Origin: Chryseobacterium daeguense DSM 19388
GTDB taxonomy: Bacteria > Bacteroidota > Bacteroidia > Flavobacteriales > Weeksellaceae
DNA: 64,000 bases
NCBI RefSeq assembly: GCF_000430825.1
Contig: NZ_AUMT01000011.1
Coordinates: forward strand, 62,001-126,000
Direction of reading: 5' to 3'
Shown: in pieces, positions 34,245-43,317 of the stretch
Position numbering within the stretch: position 1 is the stretch's first letter
How the letters are laid out: every line of letters begins with the position of its first letter
The notes under the pieces: model-generated
What the model saw: only the letters and a program-made list of their open reading frames with translations
Database searches by the model: none
What the model was told of the DNA's origin: nothing
Program-made: the position numbers and the translations under genes

Positions 34245-34687
34245 GTTTGTTTAGTGTATTAGAATTAAGAGATTGAGATTCAGAAATTAAAAATCGAAAT
34301 ATGTTTTTTACGAACTAACTTATTTTGAATTTAATCTGTATTTAGGCTAAGATTAAGGTTAAAACTTATTCACCCGTCAATTTAATGAGTTATCACTAAA
34401 TCGATTATCAACACAAATACTTTTCCGAATCTCTAAAATCTTAACTAAAAAAGTGAATTGTCAAACATCAATCAACCCTGTTGCCAATTTTACTACTTCA
34501 TTTTCTACAACAATCATTGATCTCATCTGCAAGCCGGTCTCAACTTCATGGTCAGATACTTCATTTCCACATCTTCACTGACTTTCATCTGCAAAACCGG
34601 CATCTTTTTCATTATCAATTTTACTTCTTCATTTTTTACATTTCACAATTGACCTGCTTCAGCAAAATTGACAATTCACGTATATTT
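34245..34687. other. Intergenic region between emrA and emrB
   Basis: Unusually long gap inside an operon. Most of it is the inverted-repeat-bounded element at 34453-34679; the rest is AT-rich without recognisable features. Confidence 0.6.
34453..34679. repeat. 227-bp MITE-like element with 12-bp terminal inverted repeats
   Basis: GTGAATTGTCAA (34453-34464) and its exact complement TTGACAATTCAC (34668-34679) bound the element. Inside, on the minus strand, two degenerate direct repeats occur, one around GCCGGTTTTGCAGATGA / ACCGGCTTGCAGATGA and one around AAATGAAGAAGTAAAATTG / AAATGAAGTAGTAAAATTG. No frame longer than about 40 codons and no transposase. The terminal sequence is shared with the shorter dispersed palindromes at 9621, 40236, 52979 and 60808. 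Confidence 0.7.
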
Positions 34688-35791
34688 TTATTTCAAAGAA
34701 ACCTCAGCTTTTACGTTCATTCCTGTTCTTAATCTTTTTGCGATGGTTTTATCAAGATTCACAAAATCGATTTTTACCGGAAGTCTCTGAACTACTTTTA
34801 CGAAGTTACCGCTCGCGTTATCCGGAGGCAGAATAGAGAATGTAGCTCCTGTAGCCGGAGAGAATGAGCTTACCACCCCATCAAATTCTTTATCAGGGAA
34901 AGCATCAATTTCAATCTTTACTTTCTGACCTTCTACCATTTTATCAACCTGCGTTTCTTTGAAATTGGCCACTACCCATTTCTGGTCGTTTTTAACCAAA
35001 GAAAACAGCTGTGAACCAGCCTGAAGATATTGCCCCGCCTGGATAGGAACTTTTCCTACGAATCCGTCTTCAGGAGCAACAATTACTGTGTAAGAAAGGT
35101 TAAGTTTTGCATTTTCTACGTCCACCTCTCTCTGTTTTGCTACAGAACCTGCAACGCTGATCTGCTGGGAGCTTGCCGCTGTCTGAGAAGAAGCGATATT
35201 AGTCTGCTGTGCAATCTGATTTCTCTGATCTATTAAAACCTGCAATTGCTTATCCGCCGTTTGTTTTGCAGCCAAAGCCTGCTCATACTGCTGTTCTGTA
35301 ATAGAATGGTCTTTTACAAGATTGGCATATCTTTTTAAATCCTGGGAAGTTTTCCATACGTTTACTTTTGCTGCTTCTATCTGTGCATTGGCAGTAGTAA
35401 CTGCAGCCTGGGAAGACCCGATGTTCTTAGAAGTGGCTGTAGTGGTAGCTTCTGCATTTGAAATATTGCTTTTTGCCGTAGAAAGGGCTGCTTCAGCCTG
35501 AGCAAGTGCCATTTTCTGATCTCTGCTGTCAAGGATTACTAATGTATCTCCTTTTTTTACGAACTGGTTATCTTTTACCTTAACCTCAGTTACATATCCT
35601 GAAATTTTTGAAATTACAGGAGCCAGGTTTGATGCGATCTGTGCATCATCCGTTTCTTCATGTGCCTGTCCGTAAGTATAAGCATTGTAACCGTAGATAC
35701 CTCCGCCGATTACCACAACCGCTAAAATTATAGGAAAGACTAAACTTTTTTTCTTTTTCGGTTCAGCCGTTTGTGTAGTATTATTTTCCAT
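34688..35791 (-). CDS. HlyD-family membrane fusion protein (EmrA-like)
   Basis: 367 residues. One N-terminal membrane helix (about 19-36, LVFPIILAVVVIGGGIYGY) is followed by a periplasmic part: lipoyl half-motifs (APVISKISGYVTEVKVKDNQ and APEDGFVGKVPIQAG) flank a long alpha-hairpin rich in Ala/Gln (about 100-220), and a beta-barrel domain follows. It bridges the EmrB-like transporter and the TolC-like channel. Located 20 bases after the tolC-like gene. Confidence 0.93.
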   Translation of the reverse strand: MENNTTQTAEPKKKKSLVFPIILAVVVIGGGIYGYNAYTYGQAHEETDDAQIASNLAPVISKISGYVTEVKVKDNQFVKKGDTLVILDSRDQKMALAQAEAALSTAKSNISNAEATTTATSKNIGSSQAAVTTANAQIEAAKVNVWKTSQDLKRYANLVKDHSITEQQYEQALAAKQTADKQLQVLIDQRNQIAQQTNIASSQTAASSQQISVAGSVAKQREVDVENAKLNLSYTVIVAPEDGFVGKVPIQAGQYLQAGSQLFSLVKNDQKWVVANFKETQVDKMVEGQKVKIEIDAFPDKEFDGVVSSFSPATGATFSILPPDNASGNFVKVVQRLPVKIDFVNLDKTIAKRLRTGMNVKAEVSLK

Positions 35792-35811
35792 TTTGGGTAT
35801 AGTCTTATTTT

Positions 35812-37125
35812 TTATTTAATTGTTAAAGTTCCGGTAGTCTGTAATAGTTTTCTGTAAGCCAGTGCTGCGTCTGCTTTGGCATTAATTACGCCAACGTTTG
35901 CGGCAATCTGTGCTGCGTCTGCATCCAGTAATTCCGTCGTGGTTGCAAGTCCGTTGTCATATTTATTTTTTGTGATTCTGTAGTTTTCATTAGCCTGCTC
36001 AGCAGATTTTTCGAAAACAGCGATTCTTTTTTTAGAATAATCCGTGTTTTGATATTCCCTGTTAACATCTAATTTTATATTGTCATTTAATAATTCATTG
36101 GTTGCCTGCAGCTGCATTTCTCTTGCTTTCGACTGTTTCAATGAAGAATTTTCTTTCCAAAGGTTTGACAGATTGTAAGAAATCCCAACTCCTACGTTCA
36201 CTGCATTATATATCGTTAAAAACTTCGGAATATCTGCTGCTACATAACCTCCTGTAAATGCTATGGAAGGAAGATTTTCCGCTTTAGCCGATTTTGTTCC
36301 CAAAGCCGCTGCTTTTCTCTGCATATCCAGAGCCTGAAGATCCTTGCGATTTTCTTTTGCTGTATTTACGTAGAAATCAACAGGTTTCACTTCATCCGCT
36401 TCTTCAATATAATTTTGGTCAACTTCTAATTCCGTAGTTTCCGGAAGACCTAGTAAAAGGTCCATGTTGATATTGGCGATATTGTAGTTATTTTTCGCCT
36501 CCAATAGTTGAAGCTCAATATTTGAGGTCTGAAGATTGGCTTTTAGCCTGTCGTTTCTTGCAATTAATCCGTTGTTTTCCATTTTAAGGAAAGTTTCGTC
36601 TCTTTTTTGAGAAGCGGTAAGATTTTCTTCTAAAACTTTTATTGCCTGATTGGCTTTGAATAAATTATTATAAGCTTGTGCAACATTATAAGCAATGGAT
36701 ATTTTATCATTTTCCGTGCTTAATTTTGATGCTTCCACCAGATATTTTGCAGACTGGATCCCGTACTTGATTCTTCCGCCGCTGTAGATCGGAACACTGA
36801 GATTGGCAGATCCGTAAAGAACCTGGTGCACCTCCGGCCCGCCTTCAGAAGAAAGTCCCGGAAGTTTAAGATCTATCGTTGGTTTCATCGGAAGATACAT
36901 GTAGCTTCCTGATACCTTAAGTTCCGGAAGCTGTCTGTTTTTAGCTTCCAAAAGATCTGCGGTGGCTTCTTCTATTTTAGCAGCATCAATCTTGAGATTT
37001 TTACTGTTTTGGATACCCAACTGCACAGCTTCGTCAAGAGTAAGCATTTTTTTCTCCTGAGCATTTGCGTTTGCCATCCCTACAAACAGGGCCAGTGCAA
37101 TGACTGAGTTATTTAGTTTCTTCAT
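35812..37125 (-). CDS. TolC-family outer-membrane efflux channel
   Basis: 437 residues with signal peptide (MKKLNNSVIALALFVGMANA). Two internally repeated outer-membrane efflux domains of long coiled helices are seen, e.g. LTLDEAVQLGIQNSKNLKID near the N-terminus and KYDNGLATTTELLDADA near the C-terminus. Trimeric exit duct for the EmrAB pump. Its start overlaps the tetR 3' end by 17 bases, giving translational coupling. Confidence 0.93.
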   Translation of the reverse strand: MKKLNNSVIALALFVGMANANAQEKKMLTLDEAVQLGIQNSKNLKIDAAKIEEATADLLEAKNRQLPELKVSGSYMYLPMKPTIDLKLPGLSSEGGPEVHQVLYGSANLSVPIYSGGRIKYGIQSAKYLVEASKLSTENDKISIAYNVAQAYNNLFKANQAIKVLEENLTASQKRDETFLKMENNGLIARNDRLKANLQTSNIELQLLEAKNNYNIANINMDLLLGLPETTELEVDQNYIEEADEVKPVDFYVNTAKENRKDLQALDMQRKAAALGTKSAKAENLPSIAFTGGYVAADIPKFLTIYNAVNVGVGISYNLSNLWKENSSLKQSKAREMQLQATNELLNDNIKLDVNREYQNTDYSKKRIAVFEKSAEQANENYRITKNKYDNGLATTTELLDADAAQIAANVGVINAKADAALAYRKLLQTTGTLTIK

Positions 37126-37735
37126 AACCTAGAAGGTCTTTTAGTAAGTATTTAATATGTGTATTGAGTTCTGTGTAATATTTTTCATCAAAAACTTCTT
37201 CTTCATCCGTATTATTAAGGAATTCCTTATACATTTCTTTAGCATTGGATGCATAAAATAAAGTTCCGCTTATGGTAGAATGAAGAAGGTAAATAGGCGG
37301 GTTTTTAGTAAAAATTCCTTTTTTTAAACCACTTTCCAGTATTTTGGAATACATGGCGATGAAACCCATTTTTGTCTGCTTCAAAAACTCCACAATCTGA
37401 GGATTTTGTGTGTAAAGCTGCTCTCTTTGCATTATCCTGTAAAAACATTTCTGATGTCTTACGCGCCCTGCAAACTGGTCTACAATCTTTTCTATTTTTT
37501 CCCATTCATTGATATCAGTCCTTTCCAGCATATCTTTTGAAAAAAACTGACCTTCATTCATCCTGTATTCTACTAATTTTTCGTAAAGCTTTTCTTTGGA
37601 ACCGAAATAATAGGAAATCATAGAAATATTCACATTCGCTGCTTTGGCGATCTCCCTTGTGGAAGTACCTTCGAAACCTTTCTCAGCAAAAAGTCTTTCG
37701 GCCGCGAATAATATATTTTCTTCTTTTGATACCAT
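37109..37735 (-). CDS. TetR-family repressor of the efflux operon
   Basis: 208 residues. The N-terminal helix-turn-helix reads TSTREIAKAANVNISMISYY with FGSKEKLYEKLVEYR following, the standard TetR DNA-binding domain. The C-terminal ligand domain is not assigned. As the first gene of the operon it most likely represses its own transcription. A near-palindrome overlapping the -33 box (37783-37798) is the probable operator. Inducers would be pump substrates. Confidence 0.92.
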   Translation of the reverse strand: MVSKEENILFAAERLFAEKGFEGTSTREIAKAANVNISMISYYFGSKEKLYEKLVEYRMNEGQFFSKDMLERTDINEWEKIEKIVDQFAGRVRHQKCFYRIMQREQLYTQNPQIVEFLKQTKMGFIAMYSKILESGLKKGIFTKNPPIYLLHSTISGTLFYASNAKEMYKEFLNNTDEEEVFDEKYYTELNTHIKYLLKDLLGYEETK

Positions 37736-37757
37736 TATACTCTCATTTTTGAAGGGG

Positions 37758-37798
37758 CAAATTTACAACAGATTTTTTGATAAATCAAACGATTGATT
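37758..37798 (-). promoter_or_regulatory. Promoter and probable TetR operator of the efflux operon
   Basis: On the minus strand TTTG (37786-37789), 20 bases, TAAATTTG (37758-37765): a good Bacteroidota promoter 22 bases ahead of tetR. The -33 box sits inside AATCAAACGATTGATT (37783-37798), palindromic at 14 of 16 positions, as expected for a TetR dimer site that blocks RNA polymerase. Confidence 0.7.
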
Positions 37799-37853
37799 GA
37801 TTTTTTATATAATTTTAATTTTTTTTTAATCTTATATTTACAAAAAAACTACT

Positions 37854-38849
37854 ATGGGAATATTAAACTTCTTTTCAGGAAGAAAAAAGAACCAATCAAA
37901 TGCAACAAAGCAATCACAAAAAAACACTGATGATGCGCAACTTGCTTCAATAATGGAAGCAGGAAAAAAGTTTGATCATGAAATTATCGAAGCTTTTCAG
38001 AGGTATTATTCTGATCCCACACTCACTGTTAACATCGAAATTAAAGATGATAAAGGAAATGTATACCCTGCGCACATTGCCTACGGAGAGCTGTTCGGGG
38101 AATGGCTCGGAATACAGTCAAAATGGGATAGAATGTCCCTTCTTTACAGGTTTTGGGATGATTCTCAGGTGAAAAAACTGGAAGACTGGCAAATCATTGA
38201 ACGATATGTAAAGGACAGATACCCTACCCATTCTTTGAAATATTTTGAACAAAATTTCCCCGCAAAAGAAAAACTTAATGCGCAGGAACTTGTAGCTATT
38301 TCAAAAATGTACAGGTCATTACTTAACAACAAAGAGGCTCGTCATTACATTGACACTGCCTACCAGAAGTTCCCTGAAGAAGATATAGTAAAAGTGGAAT
38401 ATGCGACGGTACTGCATCTATCAAAAAATCATGAGGAAAAAGAAGATTCTCATAAAATTTTTCTTGAAGTTTTAGACAAAAAAATTGAAAAAAAAGATAC
38501 GGAAAGCCTTCTGGAATGCTTTTTATTTTCTGAAGGTTATGTAGATTCATCTGTTTTTGCAATGTCTTTTTTACTGTCCGCGGAAGCAGACCTTAATCAG
38601 TGGGAGATATTATCTGAAGAATATTATTACTGCCCCGTTTTCAGATATGAGCATGCCGTAAAACTATCACAGTCTGATGAAGGATTGAGAGCATTGGCAA
38701 AACTCACTTCTTTGAGCCAGGAATTTCCTTGGTTTAGGACAGCAGTAGAAACAACGGTAAAAAATATCGAATCTATGAGAAAGCAGCTTAACTCTTCAAA
38801 TTTTATGGAAAAAGAATTACAGGAATTTAAAAATCAGCTCAATAATTAA
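37854..38849 (+). CDS. Hypothetical cytoplasmic protein (331 aa)
   Basis: I do not recognise the family. It has no signal peptide or membrane helix. It starts MGILNFFSGRKKNQSN, a basic, Asn/Gln-rich lead. Then comes a mixed domain containing IEIKDDKGNVYPAHIAYGEL and LGIQSKWDRMSLLYRFWDDS, and a helical part from about residue 120 onward that reads like TPR-type helical repeats (e.g. MYRSLLNNKEARHYIDTAYQ). It ends at a strong terminator. It is divergent from tetR across 118 bases, but its function cannot be tied to the pump. Confidence 0.75.
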   Translation: MGILNFFSGRKKNQSNATKQSQKNTDDAQLASIMEAGKKFDHEIIEAFQRYYSDPTLTVNIEIKDDKGNVYPAHIAYGELFGEWLGIQSKWDRMSLLYRFWDDSQVKKLEDWQIIERYVKDRYPTHSLKYFEQNFPAKEKLNAQELVAISKMYRSLLNNKEARHYIDTAYQKFPEEDIVKVEYATVLHLSKNHEEKEDSHKIFLEVLDKKIEKKDTESLLECFLFSEGYVDSSVFAMSFLLSAEADLNQWEILSEEYYYCPVFRYEHAVKLSQSDEGLRALAKLTSLSQEFPWFRTAVETTVKNIESMRKQLNSSNFMEKELQEFKNQLNN

Positions 38850-38853
38850 AATG

Positions 38854-38880
38854 AAACTCCGGCAATCGCCGGAGTTTTTT
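38854..38880 (+). terminator. Terminator after the 331-aa hypothetical gene
   Basis: A 10-bp perfect stem AAACTCCGGC with GCCGGAGTTT, loop AATC, then TTT. It abuts the holB stop and may serve both strands. Confidence 0.9.
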
Positions 38881-39997
38881 ATGTATTTTTATGAATGTAT
38901 CTTGACAGCTTTATTCCCAAATCTGTCCAGACAATTTTCGGGTTTCCGTTTCTGGTAAGGTGCAAATCTGCCGTGCTGATCTCGTCTAAAATATTTTCAA
39001 TATTGGCTCCGCTGATGAATTTTGAAAAACCTGACCAGTTGAAGCCATTAGCGTCAATTTTTTTATAAACAAGACTTTCCGACTGATAATTCTGAAGCAA
39101 AGCCAGCCTGAAAATTTCTGAACAGTAGTTTAAAAAATTCTTTTGTTTCTCACGGTTCCAGCCCGCGATCTCCCTTGCCCAAAGAATAATGCTTTTTAAA
39201 AATTCCGGTTTCTTTTTTACCATAAAAGCATCCCTAACCCATTGTACGAAAAGTTTTTCGAATTCTTCATTCTTACTTCCGGACTGTAGAAGCCTGATGG
39301 CATCATTAAGGTCTCCCTGAGATTCGTGAACGATTTCCTTTATCTTTTCGTCGGAAACATTGAAATTCTTTTTTAAATAAGCTTCGATGTCTTCATCATT
39401 AATCCTCGGGACTTCCACAATCTGCGTTCTGGAAAGAATGGTAGGAAGAATGTCATTTGAAGATTCTGCCGTAAGCAGAATAATGGTTTTAGCCGGCGGT
39501 TCTTCCAAAAATTTCAGGAATTTATTGGATGCGGCAATATTCATTTTATCTGCTCTCCAGACAATGAGAATTTTTGTTCCACCTTCAAAACTTTTTAAAG
39601 AAAATTTCTGATTCTGATCATCAATTTCATCCGCAGATATAAAAAGTTGTTTATTTTCCGACTCCAGAAAAGCTGTCCAGTCGTCATAGCTTGCATACGG
39701 GGAAGCCATGATCATTTCGCGGAATTCTTCAAATTTATTTTTACTTAAAGAATTTTTATTATCCGTGAAAACCGGAAAGCTGAAGTGCAGGTCAAGATGA
39801 TTCAAGTGCTCCACCTTTGAGGCGGCGTGCTCATTTTCCCGGCTCAGGACTTCTTTTGCGTAGGCTAAAACCATCGGCAAAGTCCCATACCCTTCCTTTC
39901 CTACGAAAAGCTGGGCGTGGCTCACACGGTTTTCGGTGATACTATCTCTCAGAAGTTTTTTCAGATTTTCCTGTCCGGCAATGTTCTCCCAATTCAT
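38879..39997 (-). CDS. holB: DNA polymerase III subunit delta' (clamp loader)
   Basis: 372 residues. It begins NWENIAGQENLKKLLRDSI and continues SHAQLFVGKEGYGTLPMVLA, the degenerate P-loop region of delta', which does not hydrolyse ATP. NKFLKFLEEPPAKTIILLTA followed by ILSTRTQ-like residues (LPTILSRTQIVEVPR) is the AAA+ sensor region. It is part of the clamp-loading complex of the replisome, in the cytoplasm. The symbol follows common Bacteroidota annotation. Confidence 0.9.
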   Translation of the reverse strand: MNWENIAGQENLKKLLRDSITENRVSHAQLFVGKEGYGTLPMVLAYAKEVLSRENEHAASKVEHLNHLDLHFSFPVFTDNKNSLSKNKFEEFREMIMASPYASYDDWTAFLESENKQLFISADEIDDQNQKFSLKSFEGGTKILIVWRADKMNIAASNKFLKFLEEPPAKTIILLTAESSNDILPTILSRTQIVEVPRINDEDIEAYLKKNFNVSDEKIKEIVHESQGDLNDAIRLLQSGSKNEEFEKLFVQWVRDAFMVKKKPEFLKSIILWAREIAGWNREKQKNFLNYCSEIFRLALLQNYQSESLVYKKIDANGFNWSGFSKFISGANIENILDEISTADLHLTRNGNPKIVWTDLGIKLSRYIHKNT

Positions 39998-40135
39998 GGT
40001 TCAAAGATAAAGAAATTTTGGATTGTAAGATGTGAATTTTGCTTCGCAAGGAATGGCGATTTTTCTTTAATATATAGAAGTCTGTTTTTTAAGCTAAATT
40101 TGAAAAATTGGCTTTATTAACCATTCACCATTCAC

Positions 40136-40196
40136 TTTAACCACCCCGTCAAAAATTTTTCAAATTTTCGCCACCCCTCCAGAGGAGAGGAATTTG
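40136..40196 (+). repeat. Dispersed intergenic repeat, copy B (AACCACCCCGTC type)
   Basis: TTTAACCACCCCGTCAAAAA, then CGCCACCCCTCC-AGA-GGAG and AATTT, as in copies A (4094) and C (58482). It is flanked on both sides by AATTCAC-type repeat fragments (40118-40135 and 40236-40260). Confidence 0.85.
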
Positions 40197-40366
40197 AGCA
40201 TGTTTATATTTAAATAGTCTGTAGAAGATTCATAAGCAAAGCGAATTGACAATTCACATTTCACCCTAGATATCGCTATTCATCCCCCTTAACAAACTTT
40301 AACCTCTTATAATTTTTACAATTCATTAATATTTAAGATATTTGCGCATTGTTTTAAAAATAAAGA

Positions 40367-41647
40367 ATGAAAAAAATCTTTGTACTATCATTCATATCAG
40401 TAGGATATTTCCTGAATGCGCAGAATCTGAGTAACTCACCTTATGCCACTTATGGAATTGGAGATGTAAAATATGATAATACTATCGAAACTTCCTCTAT
40501 GGGAGGTATATCAACTGCTTTTATAAGCGACTTTTCCAGTAATTTTAATTTTGCAAACCCTGCAAATAATACCAATTTCGAGCTTACAAGTATAAAGCTG
40601 GAAGCTACGAACGAAAACAATTACTTCAAAACTGATTATAATAATACGAAGTCTACAAAACATTCTACGTATTTATCTAATATATCAATAGCCTTCCCAC
40701 TTTCTCCAAAGTTGAAAATGGGACTTTCTTATCAGCCTTACAGCTCCAAAAGCTATGAAATCGTTCATGATGAAACTTTAGAAGACGGAAATATCAGACG
40801 TAATAGTTTTAAAGGAAGCGGTACATTGAATACGGCTCAAATCGCTTTAGGCTATGAAATTAATGATAAAGTTGCGGTAGGGGTAAGAGCCAATTACTAT
40901 TTCGGGAATTTATATGATCTTAATGAATTGTCTCAGTCTAATGCAGAACTTGTTAACGGATACGAAACTAAAAACAATGTCCGTAACTTTAATTTTACAT
41001 TGGGAGCCAGCTACCAGAATTTAAATACAAGTACTGACAGAAAATTAACCATCGGTGCCATTACTACTTTTGGAAACACAAGTAATATGACCACGGATTA
41101 TCTGAACAGTACCTATTATTATGCTGACGCAGCCGGAACAAAAAGCAACGAAAGTATAATTGAGCAAAAGTCTACCAGCTCTAAAAACCTTTTACCTTTA
41201 CAGGCATCATTAGGTGTAGGTTACGGTGAGGAAAATAAATGGTTTTTATCTTTACAGGGAGATTATAAAAAAGGAGAATCCATCAGCTACTTCGGGAATA
41301 CCCTTGATCTGGAAGATTCTTACAGAATTTCTGCCGGGGGATGGTACCTTCCAAACTATAACAACTTCAGAAGCTACTTCTCAAGGGTTGTTTACAGATA
41401 CGGTGCTTTTTATGAAAAGGGAAGCCTTAAAATTGCAGGCCAGAACATCAATAAGTTCGGGGTTTCTGCAGGGGTTCTTCTACCATTCAAAAACAGCAGC
41501 ATAACAAGAATGAGTGGTCTTGAGCTTGGCCTTGAAGTAGGAAAAAGAGGAACAACTAAGAATAACCTGATCAATCAGAATTTTATCAATCTGAAAATAG
41601 GGTTCAACTTTGCAGACAAGTGGTTCAGAAAGACTTTATATAACTAA
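40367..41647 (+). CDS. Outer-membrane beta-barrel protein of unknown function
   Basis: 426 residues with signal peptide (MKKIFVLSFISVGYFLNA). The mature protein starts QNLSNSPYATYGIGDVKYDN and alternates polar and aromatic residues throughout, as in outer-membrane barrels related to long-chain fatty-acid channels in Bacteroidota. It ends INLKIGFNFADKWFRKTLYN. It is first in a compact run with lptC (1-base gap) and anmK (4-base gap), so probably an envelope operon. Substrate unknown. Confidence 0.8.
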   Translation: MKKIFVLSFISVGYFLNAQNLSNSPYATYGIGDVKYDNTIETSSMGGISTAFISDFSSNFNFANPANNTNFELTSIKLEATNENNYFKTDYNNTKSTKHSTYLSNISIAFPLSPKLKMGLSYQPYSSKSYEIVHDETLEDGNIRRNSFKGSGTLNTAQIALGYEINDKVAVGVRANYYFGNLYDLNELSQSNAELVNGYETKNNVRNFNFTLGASYQNLNTSTDRKLTIGAITTFGNTSNMTTDYLNSTYYYADAAGTKSNESIIEQKSTSSKNLLPLQASLGVGYGEENKWFLSLQGDYKKGESISYFGNTLDLEDSYRISAGGWYLPNYNNFRSYFSRVVYRYGAFYEKGSLKIAGQNINKFGVSAGVLLPFKNSSITRMSGLELGLEVGKRGTTKNNLINQNFINLKIGFNFADKWFRKTLYN

Positions 41648-41648
41648 A

Positions 41649-42242
41649 ATGAAGTTGATCAGCAACATATCATATAAAAAAATTATAGCATACCTTTTTA
41701 GTTGTGCTATATTTTTTATAGTGACATCCTGTGAAGAAGACCTTACGAAAAATGCAGGTAAGCAAAGTAAAAATTTTCCCTCACAGGTTATTAATAATGC
41801 CAATATCATCCAGCGGGATTCCGGATTTGTGACGATGAGGGCAAAGGCTCCGATTATTGAAAAATATGAATTGATCGACAGCCCATACACCGTGGCAAGA
41901 AAAGGAATTGATATTCAATTTTTTGATAAGAAAAAGCCTAAAGTTCCTGGAACAATTAAAGCAAAATATGCCAGAATCTTCGATTATAAAAAGTTCTACG
42001 AAGCTAAAGGTGATGTGAGAATTACAACTAACGAAGGCCAGAAATTTGCCATGCAGAGTATTTTTTGGGACCAGAAAAAAAACCGAATTTATACCCATGA
42101 TACAGTGTATGTAACTATGGAAGACGGTTCTACATTAGTAGGAGCTCACGGAATGACCGCAAAAGATGACTTCTCCGAATATGTTTTTTACGAAAATTCG
42201 GGAGACTTCACCACTACAAAATTATCTGAAAAACAAAAATAG
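41649..42242 (+). CDS. lptC: LPS export periplasmic protein LptC
   Basis: 197 residues from the ATG at 41649; an upstream start in the same frame overlaps the previous gene and is rejected. The N-terminus is a lipoprotein-like leader ending in VTSC (Cys28). The rest fits the LptC/OstA-like beta-jellyroll: KYELIDSPYTVARKGIDIQF, YARIFDYKKFYEAKGDVRIT, GQKFAMQSIFWDQKKNRIYT and LVGAHGMTAKDDFSEY. It would link the LptB2FG transporter to LptA in moving LPS to the outer membrane. The rest of the Lpt system is not in the window. Confidence 0.85.
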   Translation: MKLISNISYKKIIAYLFSCAIFFIVTSCEEDLTKNAGKQSKNFPSQVINNANIIQRDSGFVTMRAKAPIIEKYELIDSPYTVARKGIDIQFFDKKKPKVPGTIKAKYARIFDYKKFYEAKGDVRITTNEGQKFAMQSIFWDQKKNRIYTHDTVYVTMEDGSTLVGAHGMTAKDDFSEYVFYENSGDFTTTKLSEKQK

Positions 42243-42246
42243 TTCT

Positions 42247-43293
42247 ATGGTTCTGCACGCAATCGGGTTGATGTCCGGAACAAGCCTGGACGGTCTGGAT
42301 ATTTGCTTTGCAAGATTCGAGAAGCAGAAGTCTTCATGGAATTTTGAGATCATAAAAGCAGAAACACTTCCCTATCCTGAAAATTGGGAACATCAGCTCA
42401 AAAATTCTATCCATCTTTCAGCAGAAACATTATTGGAATTACATTCTGAATTTGGTTTTTATTTAGGCAAATCCGTTAAAAATTTTATCCAAAAATACCA
42501 GCTAAAAAATATTGACCTGATTTCCTCTCACGGGCATACTGTTTTTCACCAGCCTCAAAAGAAATTTACATTACAGATTGGCGACGGGAGAGCCATTAAA
42601 ATAGAAACCGGGCTGCCCGTAATCTACGATTTCAGAACTCAGGATGTTTTGTTGGGCGGAAATGGCGCTCCACTCGTACCCATCGGGGATGAATTGCTGT
42701 TTTCACAATATGATGCATGCCTTAATCTGGGTGGATTTTCCAATATTTCTTTAAAAGCCAACAATCAGAGAATTGCCTTTGACATTGCTCCGGTGAATAT
42801 TATTTTGAACCAACTGGCGCAGAAATACAATAAAAAATTTGACGATAACGGAGATCTTGCAAGAACAGGAAAAATAAATGAAACCCTTTTATCTGAATTA
42901 AATTCATTACCATTTTATCATCAGCAGCATCCAAAATCCCTTGGAATAGAATGGTGTAATGAAAACATCTGCCCTTTATTTAAAAATATAGAAACTCTTG
43001 ATATTCTGGCTACTTTCACGGAACATGCAGCACATCAGATTTCGAAGGTTTTTACTGAAAATAAAATTAAAAAAGTCCTTTTTACCGGTGGCGGAGCGTA
43101 CAATCAGTTTTTAATTGAAAAAATTAAAGCTAAAACAACTACTGAAATTATTATTCCGGAAAAAGAAATTATTGAATATAAAGAAGCTTTGATTTTTGCT
43201 TTCATGGGAGTTTTAAGGCTCAATAATGAAATTAATGTTCTTTCTTCCGCTACGGGAAGCTCACAAGATCATAGTTCTGGAATTATCTGCTGA
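42247..43293 (+). CDS. anmK: Anhydro-N-acetylmuramic acid kinase
   Basis: 348 residues from the ATG at 42247, the start that gives the usual VLHAIGLMSGTSLDGLDICF N-terminus; the open frame reaches back into lptC. Further family landmarks are SSHGHTVFHQP, LQIGDGRAI, DFRTQDVLLGGNGAPLVPIG, NLGGFSNIS, FDIAPVNIILN and FTGGGAYNQ (phosphate/sugar-binding loops). It phosphorylates and opens 1,6-anhydro-MurNAc released from peptidoglycan, in the cytoplasm. It starts 4 bases after lptC. Confidence 0.95.
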   Translation: MVLHAIGLMSGTSLDGLDICFARFEKQKSSWNFEIIKAETLPYPENWEHQLKNSIHLSAETLLELHSEFGFYLGKSVKNFIQKYQLKNIDLISSHGHTVFHQPQKKFTLQIGDGRAIKIETGLPVIYDFRTQDVLLGGNGAPLVPIGDELLFSQYDACLNLGGFSNISLKANNQRIAFDIAPVNIILNQLAQKYNKKFDDNGDLARTGKINETLLSELNSLPFYHQQHPKSLGIEWCNENICPLFKNIETLDILATFTEHAAHQISKVFTENKIKKVLFTGGGAYNQFLIEKIKAKTTTEIIIPEKEIIEYKEALIFAFMGVLRLNNEINVLSSATGSSQDHSSGIIC

Positions 43294-43317
43294 TACGACA
43301 CTTAAATACACAAATAA

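Noticed and set aside
34470..34660. Two overlapping frames of 20-40 codons in the MITE-like element as genes
   Set aside because: They arise from degenerate direct repeats, have no starts with context, and interrupt each other with stops.
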